A stretch of 64,000 nucleotides of DNA from contig CADBXS010000001.1 of NCBI GenBank assembly GCA_902798705.1, positions 41,646-105,645 on the forward strand, in the 5' to 3' direction. Positions 49,308 to 56,985 of this stretch are shown here, in pieces. Source of the DNA: an uncultured Bacteroidales bacterium. GTDB lineage: Bacteria > Bacteroidota > Bacteroidia > Bacteroidales > Bacteroidaceae. The notes beneath the pieces are model-generated. The model ran no database searches. It was not told the origin of the DNA and was given only the letters and a program-made list of their open reading frames with translations. Positions within the stretch are counted from its first letter, which is position 1; each line of letters opens with the position of its first letter. The position numbers and the translations under genes are program-made.

Positions 49308-49633
49308 GTCTTGGCGAAAAACGCATGTTTCGCACGCTTTTTGGAAATTATCGCATGGGAAGAAGAATTCTCTATTCGCAGAAAATGCGTTGAAAGCGCA
49401 AAATGTGATTAGAAAATGTGTTTATAGAAAAAAGGATTTCTTAACATGATGCCACCGATGAGTTAAGAAAAACGCATTTCTTTAACATGAGGGAGATTTC
49501 CCAAATTGTTCCCAAATCATTCCCATTTCTTTCCCAAACTATTCCCAAATAAAAAAAGGTGAGTCCGCTCCGAGCTGCGAACTCACCAGGTAGAAACGCT
49601 CATCAGCACAAGTCATCATCACGTGCGTTTCTA
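49308..49633. promoter_or_regulatory. Repeat-rich control/attachment region near the integrase
   Basis: No gene is seen. It contains AACGCAT/ATGCGTT boxes; a 9-bp inverted repeat TTTCTTAAC (49437) with GTTAAGAAA (49462); five tandem 11-bp units with TTCCCAAA (49498-49550); a hairpin GGTGAGT/ACTCACC (about 49558-49588); and an inverted repeat AGAAACGC/GCGTTTCT (about 49591-49632). These suit integrase arm-binding sites, an excisionase or repressor operator, or an attachment site. Confidence 0.55.
49498..49550 (+). repeat. Five tandem 11-bp TTCCCAAA units
   Basis: Units begin at 49498, 49509, 49520, 49531 and 49542, exactly one helical turn apart. The third has TTCCCATTTCT. Confidence 0.8.
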
Positions 49634-49645
49634 TAAGGGTAAACT
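49634..49645 (+). repeat. 12-bp direct repeat flanking the integrase, left copy
   Basis: TAAGGGTAAACT; identical copy at 51067-51078 beyond the integrase 5' end. Confidence 0.5.
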
Positions 49646-49685
49646 TTTTTCTTTGGCAAATGTTCGATGTGTGAGAAAAAATTTT

Positions 49686-49785
49686 TATCTTTGCGCCATG
49701 AACTTAGTGCTTTCCATGATTTGAGCACTTTGTTTTATATGTTTGACAGGGCACCTGCGGCTGCGAAGCTGTGGGTGCCTTTTTT
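49686..49785 (+). ncRNA. Candidate small RNA antisense to the integrase 3' end
   Basis: A -7 box TATCTTTGC (49686-49694) with weak TTCG 19 nt upstream predicts a start near 49700. The transcript would hold a hairpin AGTGCT/AGCACT (49706-49729) and end at a terminator, GGCACCTGCGGCT-GCGA-AGCTGTGGGTGCC (49750-49779) plus six T. About 50 nt of it lie opposite the end of the integrase gene. Confidence 0.5.
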
Positions 49786-50967
49786 GTCTGCGTTGAGGTT
49801 GTCGATCACTCGACGGATGCAGTCGTTGACCATGGTGTCTGTCACCATGATGTAGTGGTGCATGACGCTTCCTCTGCGCTCAGGGATGTGTCCGAGTACA
49901 CGGTCGATGATGCGGTCGGAGATGCCGAGGTCGAAGGCGTGCTGTGCGAAGGACTTGCGTGCTGCCTTCATGGTGAACTTCTCAATGCCGAGTTCCTGGG
50001 CGATGGTGGCCAGATGCTTCGTGATGGTGTTTCTTGACGTTGCGGAGAACTTGAGGTGGCCATCGGGCTTCATGTACTTCTTGATGATGACCCATGCCTC
50101 AGCTGGCATGTCGAAGGTGAGCATGTCCTCTTTCCGTCCCCATCGCTTCTCGACTTTCTTTCGTGTGTAGGAGAAGGTGTGCTGCATCTCTCTGAAATCC
50201 GTTCGCAGGATATCGCTTATGTTGATGCCTCCGAGGTAGTAGGAGAGCATGAAGATGTCGATGGACTTCCTCATGTATGCAGCAACGAGTGGAACGTCTG
50301 GGATGTAGTCACGCACCTTTCGCACATCTTCGAGGGACAGCCAGTCGTCATGTACGACGGGTGGAGGTAGCCTGACTCCATCAAACGGGTTCAGGATGTC
50401 GGCCCTCACGTATCCGTTGCGCTTGCCGAAGCGGTACACCGTCCCGAGCGCCATGATGCGGTTGCGTACAGTCACGTTCGACAGGCCTCTGCTGAGCAGG
50501 TGCTTTTCGTAAAGCAGTACGTCAGCATTCGTTATGGTTCGAAGGAGCTTGTTCTTTCCGAAGAAGCTGACCGCAGCGTTCCTGGAGCCAACATAGAAGT
50601 ACACTGAGCCTTTTGAGATGTCGGCTACCTGCAACATCGCATCGAACGCGCTTTCGATGGTCATGTTCTCGTTCTTGTGCCCGTCCTTGAGGAGAGTCAC
50701 CAGCTGAGGACAAGTAAGTCCTTCGATGTAGTATTGCTCGCTGAGAGTCTGCTCGTACTCTGCGAGCTTCTTGCGTAGGCGTGTGTTGAGGATGTTCGCG
50801 TCAGGACGGTTGACCACCTGTCCGTTGCGCCATTGCTTGACGGAGTCGAGGATGATGTCCGTGACGATGTAGCGTGTCTGCGAGTTGTGTGCGACCGCGA
50901 TTCTGACGTTGTGCTTTCCTCCCTTTTTGACTTTGGCGGGCAGGACAACCAATGATAACAGTGCCAT
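49735..50967 (-). CDS. int: Tyrosine integrase
   Basis: Predicts 410 residues. N-terminal arm-binding/SAM-like region (ADVLLYEKHLLSRGLSNVTV, MALGTVYRFGKRNG), then a catalytic domain. The box where Arg I is usual reads LSYYLGGINISDIL without Arg, as in one Bacteroidetes subgroup. Then TRKKVEKR, TMKAARKSFAQHAF (Arg II), DRVLGH (His) and VMHHYIM (nucleophile Tyr). The C-terminal residues are encoded by the hairpin that also ends the opposite-strand small RNA. It catalyses site-specific integration and excision of this prophage. Confidence 0.9.
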   Translation of the reverse strand: MALLSLVVLPAKVKKGGKHNVRIAVAHNSQTRYIVTDIILDSVKQWRNGQVVNRPDANILNTRLRKKLAEYEQTLSEQYYIEGLTCPQLVTLLKDGHKNENMTIESAFDAMLQVADISKGSVYFYVGSRNAAVSFFGKNKLLRTITNADVLLYEKHLLSRGLSNVTVRNRIMALGTVYRFGKRNGYVRADILNPFDGVRLPPPVVHDDWLSLEDVRKVRDYIPDVPLVAAYMRKSIDIFMLSYYLGGINISDILRTDFREMQHTFSYTRKKVEKRWGRKEDMLTFDMPAEAWVIIKKYMKPDGHLKFSATSRNTITKHLATIAQELGIEKFTMKAARKSFAQHAFDLGISDRIIDRVLGHIPERRGSVMHHYIMVTDTMVNDCIRRVIDNLNADKKGTHSFAAAGALSNI

Positions 50968-50986
50968 GATTCTTTGTTTTTAAGTT

Positions 50987-51042
50987 CGACAATTTTCCGA
51001 CAATTTACAGGAAACAAACCGACAATTTTCCGACAATTTCAG
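50987..51042. repeat. Direct repeats of CCGACAATTT upstream of the integrase
   Basis: Four CGACAATTT boxes arranged as two pairs, each pair CGACAATTTTCCGACAATTT, between the integrase start and the host gene. Probably integrase-binding or operator sites. Confidence 0.65.
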
Positions 51043-51066
51043 AGGATCAAAAACGAGTTTATGTTT

Positions 51067-51078
51067 TAAGGGTAAACT
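51067..51078 (+). repeat. 12-bp direct repeat flanking the integrase, right copy
   Basis: TAAGGGTAAACT, identical to 49634-49645. This gap (50968-51308) should hold the prophage right end, but the exact junction cannot be fixed without an empty site. Confidence 0.5.
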
Positions 51079-51256
51079 AATAGAAGTTGTTGATTGTTCG
51101 ATTGATAGAAAAAAGTTGGTTTTGATTGATGTTTTTAGTCGTTGGAATACGGAATTTTTGCTTAATCATAACAATGTTTTCTGCAACTTTTCATTTTTTC
51201 GCTGGAGTTCCATCATATTTTTGATGAAAAATATCGAAAATAAACGCTTAAATCAT

Positions 51257-51265
51257 TATTTTTGC
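51257..51265 (+). promoter_or_regulatory. -7 box of the NnrD gene
   Basis: TATTTTTGC. Transcription would start near 51272, which favours ATG 51309 over ATG 51273. No clear -33 box, perhaps because of the integration. Confidence 0.5.
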
Positions 51266-51308
51266 AAGCAAAATGTATTTCCAAAAACTATCGTTATCAA
51301 GCAAAAAA

Positions 51309-52871
51309 ATGAAAATCCTTTCTTCTGCGCAGTTGCGGCAATGGGACAAATACACCATAGAGCATGAACCCATTTCTTCCATCGACTTGATGGAGAGAGC
51401 TTCTATGGCATTCTGTTCCGCTTTCATGAAAAGATGGCAAACTGACACTCCTGTCATGGTATTTGCTGGTTTTGGTAACAATGGTGGAGATGCATTAGCT
51501 ATTTCTCGAATCTTGGCACAGCAAGAGTATCAGGTGGAAACCTATCTGTTCAACACGGGTAGTAAGGGACTCTCCAACGACTGCGAGATGAATCGTAGGA
51601 AACTGATGGAGCAAGGAATAGTGAAATTCGTTGAAGTCACCGCACAGTTTTTTCCACCTAAGATTTCAGAACAAACAGTTGTCATCGATGGCCTCTTCGG
51701 TACAGGCATTTCACGTCCCCTTGCTGGTCCTTTTGCAGCAGTAGTGAAATATGTGAATGCAGCAGCCAAACAAATCGTTTCCATTGATGTGCCATCGGGA
51801 CTGATGACAGAAAACAATGATGGCAACATCAAGGAAAACATCATTCGTGCAACGCATACCTTCACCTTCCAATGCCAGAAAATAGCTTTTCTCTTTCCCG
51901 AAAACCAACAGTTCGTGGGGAATGTAGAAGTGCTCGATATTGGCCTATTAGATACCAATCAATTATTCATCAACTCTCCTTATTCTATTTTAGAGAAAAA
52001 TGAAGTGGTGGGTTTGTTGAAGACACGTCCGAGATTTGCACATAAGGGAACTTGTGGACATGCACTTCTTGTAGCTGGAAAGAAAAACATGGCTGGATGC
52101 GCCGTTCTCTCGGCAAAAGCCTGTATGCGCACAGGAGTAGGGAAACTCACTATTCACACGCAGGAAGCGAATCGCACCATACTTCAGTTGGCTGTGCCTG
52201 AAGCAATCCTCGATGTTGAACCAGAAACACGAGACAAACGCACTGCCATCACCAAAAGCCTTTCCTACGTCAATTCCTTCTCTGCTGTAGGAATAGGGCC
52301 AGGCATAGGAACAGATGAAAATGCCTTCGATATACTCAGCCATTTGTTCAACGAATCCGAAGCGCCTTTGGTTCTTGATGCCGATGCACTCAACATCATC
52401 GCAGCGCATCCTGGCTTGAAATCGCTCATTCCTCCTGGCTCGATACTCACTCCTCACAAGGGTGAATTGGCACGTTTGCTCAACTCTACTGACAATTCCT
52501 TTGAGCAATTGCAACTTGCCATGCAATTCGCTCAGCAACAAGGCATTTATATCATTGCAAAGGATGCTTACACAGCTATTATCACTCCCGAAGGTATCGT
52601 ACACTTCAACACAATAGGCAATGCGGGTATGGCGACAGCTGGGTGTGGCGATGTGCTCACAGGCATCATCCTCTCCCTTTTGGCTCAAGGTTATACTTCT
52701 GCCGATGCCTCCATCCTTGGCGTATATTTGCATGCTTTATCGGGAGACATTGCAGCCGAACAACTCTGCGAAGAATCCCTCATCGCTTCCGACATCATCG
52801 ACACCCTTCCACAAGCTTTTAGAAGAATGAAGAGCCCCCCTCCCGCTCCCCCGAAGGGGAGAGAAAGTTAA
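51309..52871 (+). CDS. nnr: Bifunctional NAD(P)H-hydrate epimerase / dehydratase
   Basis: Predicts 520 residues from ATG 51309. N-terminal NnrE (YjeF_N) domain: SAQLRQWDKYTIEHEPISS, FAGFGNNGGDALAISRIL. C-terminal ADP-dependent dehydratase NnrD: GVGKLTIHTQEAN, GIGPGIGTDENAF, LVLDADALNIIA, LTPHKGELARLL and GNAGMATAGCGDVLTG. It repairs hydrated NADH/NADPH. The last residues (SPPPAPPKGRES) are encoded by a class-3 palindrome, so the C-terminus has been rewritten by a repeat. First host gene beside the prophage. Confidence 0.92.
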   Translation: MKILSSAQLRQWDKYTIEHEPISSIDLMERASMAFCSAFMKRWQTDTPVMVFAGFGNNGGDALAISRILAQQEYQVETYLFNTGSKGLSNDCEMNRRKLMEQGIVKFVEVTAQFFPPKISEQTVVIDGLFGTGISRPLAGPFAAVVKYVNAAAKQIVSIDVPSGLMTENNDGNIKENIIRATHTFTFQCQKIAFLFPENQQFVGNVEVLDIGLLDTNQLFINSPYSILEKNEVVGLLKTRPRFAHKGTCGHALLVAGKKNMAGCAVLSAKACMRTGVGKLTIHTQEANRTILQLAVPEAILDVEPETRDKRTAITKSLSYVNSFSAVGIGPGIGTDENAFDILSHLFNESEAPLVLDADALNIIAAHPGLKSLIPPGSILTPHKGELARLLNSTDNSFEQLQLAMQFAQQQGIYIIAKDAYTAIITPEGIVHFNTIGNAGMATAGCGDVLTGIILSLLAQGYTSADASILGVYLHALSGDIAAEQLCEESLIASDIIDTLPQAFRRMKSPPPAPPKGRES

Positions 52872-52980
52872 AAGTTAAAAGTTAAAAGTTAAAAATGCCA
52901 TCCGGTTGGCATCGCTTCACACTCCACGCTTCACACTTTTCCTTCTAACTTCGTTAAACGTTAAACGTTAAACTTTAAAC
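52830..52980. repeat. Class-3 palindrome, heptamers and GCCATCCGG hairpin
   Basis: GCCCCCCTCCCGCTCCCCC-GAA-GGGGAG palindrome (52832-52860), GTTAAAA heptamers, ATGCCATCCGGTTGGCAT hairpin, then CGTTAAA heptamers. Related pieces recur at 55290-55372. Confidence 0.65.
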
Positions 52981-52992
52981 GATTCACTTATT

Positions 52993-54051
52993 ATGTCTCA
53001 TTCGCGTTACATCTCTTTACTATTTATTCTACTCTCCACAGCAACACTTCGAGCACAGACAAAAGTCACTGCTTTTCAGCCTGGACAAAAGGCTGATGGC
53101 GTTACCTATTGCTTGCCACGCACACTTGTGCGAGCACAATTGCAAGCAATCAAAACAGTTTACACTCCAGGAGAGTTCGCTCGCTATGCCGAACGCTACC
53201 TCCACGTGCAGAACGTGAGCACACAGGAAGAAACACGTTACGAGATTGTGAAAGCATCGCTTTCAACGGTGGGCATTCCCGACACCGCCAAGATTTACAC
53301 CGTGAAGCTCAAGGATAAAACCCTTGCTCCTATGATGCAACTTACCGAAACCGGTATCGTGCAGTCTATCAACATCCATGAGAATGATATTGCGGAGCCA
53401 CAAGCAGTAAGCACTACTTCCACCCACCACCAGCTCAACTCTCGCCAATATTTCACCGAGGAAATGCTCTCTGCCACATCCTCTGCTCGCATGGCGGAAC
53501 TCGTGGCACAGGAAATCTACGATATCCGCGAAAGCAAGAATGAAATTATGCGCGGACAAGTAGATACCATGCCAAAAGATGGTGCATCACTTCAAATTGT
53601 GCTCGACCGACTCAACCAACAGGAAGAAGCACTCACACAATGCTTTGTGGGATATGTTGACACCACCTACGTATCACAGTCTTACGAATTCAATCCTCAA
53701 GGAGATATCGACCAAGCTCTTCTGTTCCGATTCAGTAAGAAATTGGGATTCGTGGATGCAGACGATTTAGCAGGCGCACCTTATTACCTAAGTATCAAGG
53801 ACCAGCACACAGCACCACAACGCAACGAGAAAGAAATGGAGAAACTGAAAATAGAGGGAATCGTTTATAATTTACCTTCCACTGCCCAGATCGCTCTATT
53901 CGATGGAAACCGAACCATTATCTCGCAGAAATTGCCGATTGCACAATTTGGTACCATCGACCAATTAGCTCCTGCACTCTTCAACAAAAACACAACAACG
54001 CAGGTTACGTTCGACACCTCCACCGGTGCATTGCTCCATCTGAAACAATAA
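52993..54051 (+). CDS. DUF4831 family secreted protein
   Basis: Predicts 352 residues. Signal peptide (YISLLFILLSTATLRAQ). The body follows the DUF4831 pattern: GVTYCLPRTLVRAQLQAI, PGEFARYAERYLHVQN, RQYFTEEMLSATSSARM, AQEIYDIRESKNEIMRGQVD and YVDTTYVSQSYEF. Function unknown; exported Bacteroidetes proteins of similar length. Confidence 0.8.
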   Translation: MSHSRYISLLFILLSTATLRAQTKVTAFQPGQKADGVTYCLPRTLVRAQLQAIKTVYTPGEFARYAERYLHVQNVSTQEETRYEIVKASLSTVGIPDTAKIYTVKLKDKTLAPMMQLTETGIVQSINIHENDIAEPQAVSTTSTHHQLNSRQYFTEEMLSATSSARMAELVAQEIYDIRESKNEIMRGQVDTMPKDGASLQIVLDRLNQQEEALTQCFVGYVDTTYVSQSYEFNPQGDIDQALLFRFSKKLGFVDADDLAGAPYYLSIKDQHTAPQRNEKEMEKLKIEGIVYNLPSTAQIALFDGNRTIISQKLPIAQFGTIDQLAPALFNKNTTTQVTFDTSTGALLHLKQ

Positions 54052-54094
54052 ACTTATCCATCAGAATACTTATCTCATAACAAATAAAAAAGAT

Positions 54095-54134
54095 GAAGAG
54101 TGAAAATTGAACCGTTGTTCGTTTTTCACTCTTC
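54095..54134. terminator. Shared terminator of converging host genes
   Basis: GAAGAGTGAAAA pairs with TTTTTCACTCTTC. It is built from the GTGAAGA heptamer unit seen elsewhere. Confidence 0.65.
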
Positions 54135-54148
54135 GTTCTTTATTATTC

Positions 54149-55258
54149 TCACTTGCTTTCTCCAAAGAGCTGGTCGAGATACTCATAGAAGGCAGGGTCT
54201 TCGCCGATAAATACCTTTGCGATGTTTCCGTCAGGGTCGATGACTATCTTTGTTGGGTAGCCCTGGATGGCATAGTCGTCGGTCAGCTCACTCTCCTTAG
54301 GATTATAGACGTGCTTCCAAGGTAACTGATTTTCTGCTACGGCTGCTTTCCAAGCATCTTCTTCATCACCACAGTCGATGCCGAGAATTTCGAACTGGTT
54401 CTTGTACTTTGCATAGTATTCCTTCATCTCAGGGAATCCCTTGATGCACCAACCGCACCATGAGCCCCAGAAGTCGAGAATGAGATATTTGCCACGGAAG
54501 TTTTTCAGGGAGAGTGTCTTTCCGTTGAGGTCTTTCAACGAGAAATCGGGCGCTTCCTTACCTTCGCTCACACTTTCCATTCGCTCTATCTGCTCGATGA
54601 TAGGTTGGAGGATGACGCTCATGCGTCCCTTCTTCACGCTTTCGTCGAGGGCATTGAGTGCTTCCTTCTGCTCTTCGCCGTCGAAATTGGAAATCAATGT
54701 GGCACAAGCCTCGTTCTTAGGATTCTGACGGATGAAATCTATCATGGCCTTGTTGGCTGCTTCCATCAGTGCAGGACTTTCCTTTTGGTAGAGGGCAGAC
54801 ACTTCCGCCTCGTCCTTTCCGTTCTCTATCATGTCCATGCACTTGTCGAGAAGTTTTCGCAGGTCCTTGATGGCAGGATCGATGGCTTGGTTCATCTTGT
54901 TGTAGTCGGCATAGAACTGCGAACCATTCATCGTATATTCGTCCCATGTGCCGCTCAATTCGCATGTCTCACCTGGCACACCTGTAATGACTACGCTTGA
55001 ACCTTCTGGGTCGGAAAGTTTGGTGAGAAGCACTGTCGCCACTTGGTCTAAGGAGATGAGTGCATCGATTTTACCACCCGCAGCCACGATGGTGTCGTTG
55101 ACAGGGGCATTGCCATCGGTTTGAATGACTGAGGCGATGAGTGTGTCGCCCATACCTTCGAGAGAACCCGTGAGATGTAATTTGTTAGGGTCGGTTTGCT
55201 CAGTACAGCTCACCACTACCATTGCACCTGCTATGAGTGCTAATAACGCTTTTTTCAT
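54149..55258 (-). CDS. TlpA-type thiol-disulfide lipoprotein with DUF4369 domain
   Basis: Predicts 369 residues. Lipoprotein signal (LLALIAGAMVVVSC). Residues about 25-130 look like DUF4369 (KLHLTGSLEGMGDTL). A helical middle follows, then a TlpA/AhpC-like thioredoxin domain from about 235: GKEAPDFSLKDLNGKTLSLK, ILDFWGSWCGWCIKGFPEM with active-site CGWC, and GYPTKIVIDPDGNI with the cis-Pro. Such proteins reduce disulfides in the periplasm. Confidence 0.88.
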   Translation of the reverse strand: MKKALLALIAGAMVVVSCTEQTDPNKLHLTGSLEGMGDTLIASVIQTDGNAPVNDTIVAAGGKIDALISLDQVATVLLTKLSDPEGSSVVITGVPGETCELSGTWDEYTMNGSQFYADYNKMNQAIDPAIKDLRKLLDKCMDMIENGKDEAEVSALYQKESPALMEAANKAMIDFIRQNPKNEACATLISNFDGEEQKEALNALDESVKKGRMSVILQPIIEQIERMESVSEGKEAPDFSLKDLNGKTLSLKNFRGKYLILDFWGSWCGWCIKGFPEMKEYYAKYKNQFEILGIDCGDEEDAWKAAVAENQLPWKHVYNPKESELTDDYAIQGYPTKIVIDPDGNIAKVFIGEDPAFYEYLDQLFGESK

Positions 55259-55289
55259 AATGAGTTTTTTTAAGTGAATCGTTTAATGT

Positions 55290-55372
55290 TTAAAGTTTAA
55301 CGAAGTTAGTAAGTGAAAGTTAAAAGTTAATAGTTAAAAGCCATCCGGAAGGCATTTTTCACTTTTCACTTT
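55290..55372. repeat. Host heptamer repeats and GCCATCCGG hairpin
   Basis: GTTAAAG/GTTAAAA heptamers, GCCATCCGGAAGGC hairpin and TTTTCAC heptamers, upstream of the TlpA gene. Confidence 0.55.
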
Positions 55373-56893
55373 TCATTTTTCACTCTTCTTCATTATTTCA
55401 TACAGCCGGTCCATATCCACATGTTTGCGTACAAGTGAAGCGAGGAGGTCGTATTGCTTTTGCTTGTAGGCATGGTAATCGAATGGTTGGGAAGTGTTCC
55501 GTGGAGACGAGATGTGTGGTGACAACAAATCGTCAATCACAACGGGATTATCTAAAATGCCATGAATATAGCTGCCCCAGCACTTGTCTGAACGTCGATA
55601 ACTTCTGTGTGTCTTCCCATCTTCCCGTCCAACACTTGTCCCTGTATGTATCTCATACCCCTTACACAGCTCATCCTTGTACTCAAACTCCACTTGGACG
55701 GTGCGTTTCTCTTCGCTCAGAGTGGTGATGATTGGCAGAAGTCCCAATCCTGGCATCCGTTCCACTGTGCTTTCGGCATGATGTGGGTCTGCCACTTCTT
55801 CGCCCATCATCTGATAGCCTCCACAAATGCCTACAACCGTCTTTCCGTCGTGGTGAGCTTGCAGGATAGCTTGTGCACAACCGTTATGGCGCAATTCCAT
55901 GAGGTCGGGAATCGTACTCTTCGAACCAGGAATGATCACGATGTCTGCCTTTCGTATTTCATCGGTATTATTGGAGTAATACAAATGGACACGAGGGTCA
56001 CGCTCCAAGGTGTCGAAGTCGGTGAAATTGGAAATATGACGCAGCAGCACTACGACGACTTCCACTTTTCCGCTTCCTTGTGCCGCTTCACCTTGCTTCT
56101 TCTCGAGAGACAGAGAGTCTTCCTCTTCGATGTGAATATCGGTGAAGTAGGGAAGTACCCCCAGCACGGGAATGCCACAAAGTTGTTCCAGCATCTTTCG
56201 TCCTTCATCGAAAAGACTCATGTCGCCTCGAAACTTGTTGATGATAATCCCCTTCACGAGGCGTCGCTCTTCGGGAGTAAGCAATGAGATGGTGCCATAG
56301 ACAGAAGCAAAGACACCGCCTCGCTCTATGTCGGAAACGAGAATCACACATGCCTGTGCATGTTGTGCCATCGACATATTGACGATGTCAACGTCCCGCA
56401 GATTGATTTCGGCAATACTTCCAGCTCCCTCCATCACGATGGGGTTGAAGCGTTTCGAAAGCCTATCAAATGCATCGTGAACAGCTTGTCGCAGCACTTC
56501 GCGTCCTTCTTTCCGAAAGTAGTCCCTTGCATTCTGATTGCCAATGGGCTTTCCATTGAGAATGACCTGAGAACTATGATCGGAATTGGGTTTCAGCAGC
56601 AGCGGATTCATGTCCGTTTCGCAGGGCACACCCGCTGCCTCTGCTTGAATGGCTTGCGCCCTGCCTATTTCCAGTCCATCTGGAGTGGCATAGCTGTTGA
56701 GCGCCATGTTTTGTGCCTTGAATGGGGCTGGATGGTAACCGTCCTGAAGGAAGATGCGACAGAAAGCCGTAGCAACAATGCTTTTGCCCACATCGCTCCC
56801 CGTGCCAACAAGCATGAGGGCAGACCCTCTCTCTGCCCTCCCTGTGAGGGAGGGAGAAGTTACTCCGCCTGATGTGTTATCTACATCTTTCAT
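55373..56893 (-). CDS. cobQ: Cobyric acid synthase
   Basis: Predicts 506 residues. ATP-binding part: LMLVGTGSDVGKSIVATAF, KAQNMALNSYATPDGLEIG, RAQAIQAEAAGVP. Glutamine amidotransferase part: VGICGGYQMMGEEV with the Cys nucleophile and CWGSYIHGILDN with the His. It amidates four carboxylates of the corrin ring in cobalamin synthesis. About 20 residues before the usual start (VTSPSLTGRAERGS) are encoded by a C-rich palindrome (about 56822-56870), so the N-terminus was extended by a repeat or the real start is internal. Confidence 0.92.
   Translation of the reverse strand: MKDVDNTSGGVTSPSLTGRAERGSALMLVGTGSDVGKSIVATAFCRIFLQDGYHPAPFKAQNMALNSYATPDGLEIGRAQAIQAEAAGVPCETDMNPLLLKPNSDHSSQVILNGKPIGNQNARDYFRKEGREVLRQAVHDAFDRLSKRFNPIVMEGAGSIAEINLRDVDIVNMSMAQHAQACVILVSDIERGGVFASVYGTISLLTPEERRLVKGIIINKFRGDMSLFDEGRKMLEQLCGIPVLGVLPYFTDIHIEEEDSLSLEKKQGEAAQGSGKVEVVVVLLRHISNFTDFDTLERDPRVHLYYSNNTDEIRKADIVIIPGSKSTIPDLMELRHNGCAQAILQAHHDGKTVVGICGGYQMMGEEVADPHHAESTVERMPGLGLLPIITTLSEEKRTVQVEFEYKDELCKGYEIHTGTSVGREDGKTHRSYRRSDKCWGSYIHGILDNPVVIDDLLSPHISSPRNTSQPFDYHAYKQKQYDLLASLVRKHVDMDRLYEIMKKSEK
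56822..56862. repeat. Class-3-like palindrome inside cobQ 5' end
   Basis: CCCTCTCTCTGCCCTCCCTG then TGAGGGAGGGAGAAG; read on the reverse strand as part of CobQ. Confidence 0.55.
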
Positions 56894-56944
56894 AATTTTT
56901 TTTGTTCTGTATCTACTTCCTCTATAGGATGATGGCTGAGATGG

Positions 56945-56985
56945 GGCTTTCTCCTCCCCTCGGGGAGGGTCGGGAGGGGGCTTTT
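56945..56985. repeat. Class-3 palindrome after the M64 gene
   Basis: CTTTCTCCTCCCCTCGGGG then AGGGTCGGGAGGGGGCTTTT, the reverse orientation of the 33710 copy. Confidence 0.65.

Noticed and set aside
51273-51308. ATG 51273 as the NnrD start
   Set aside because: The predicted transcription start lies at about 51272, leaving no leader; ATG 51309 opens the conserved domain.
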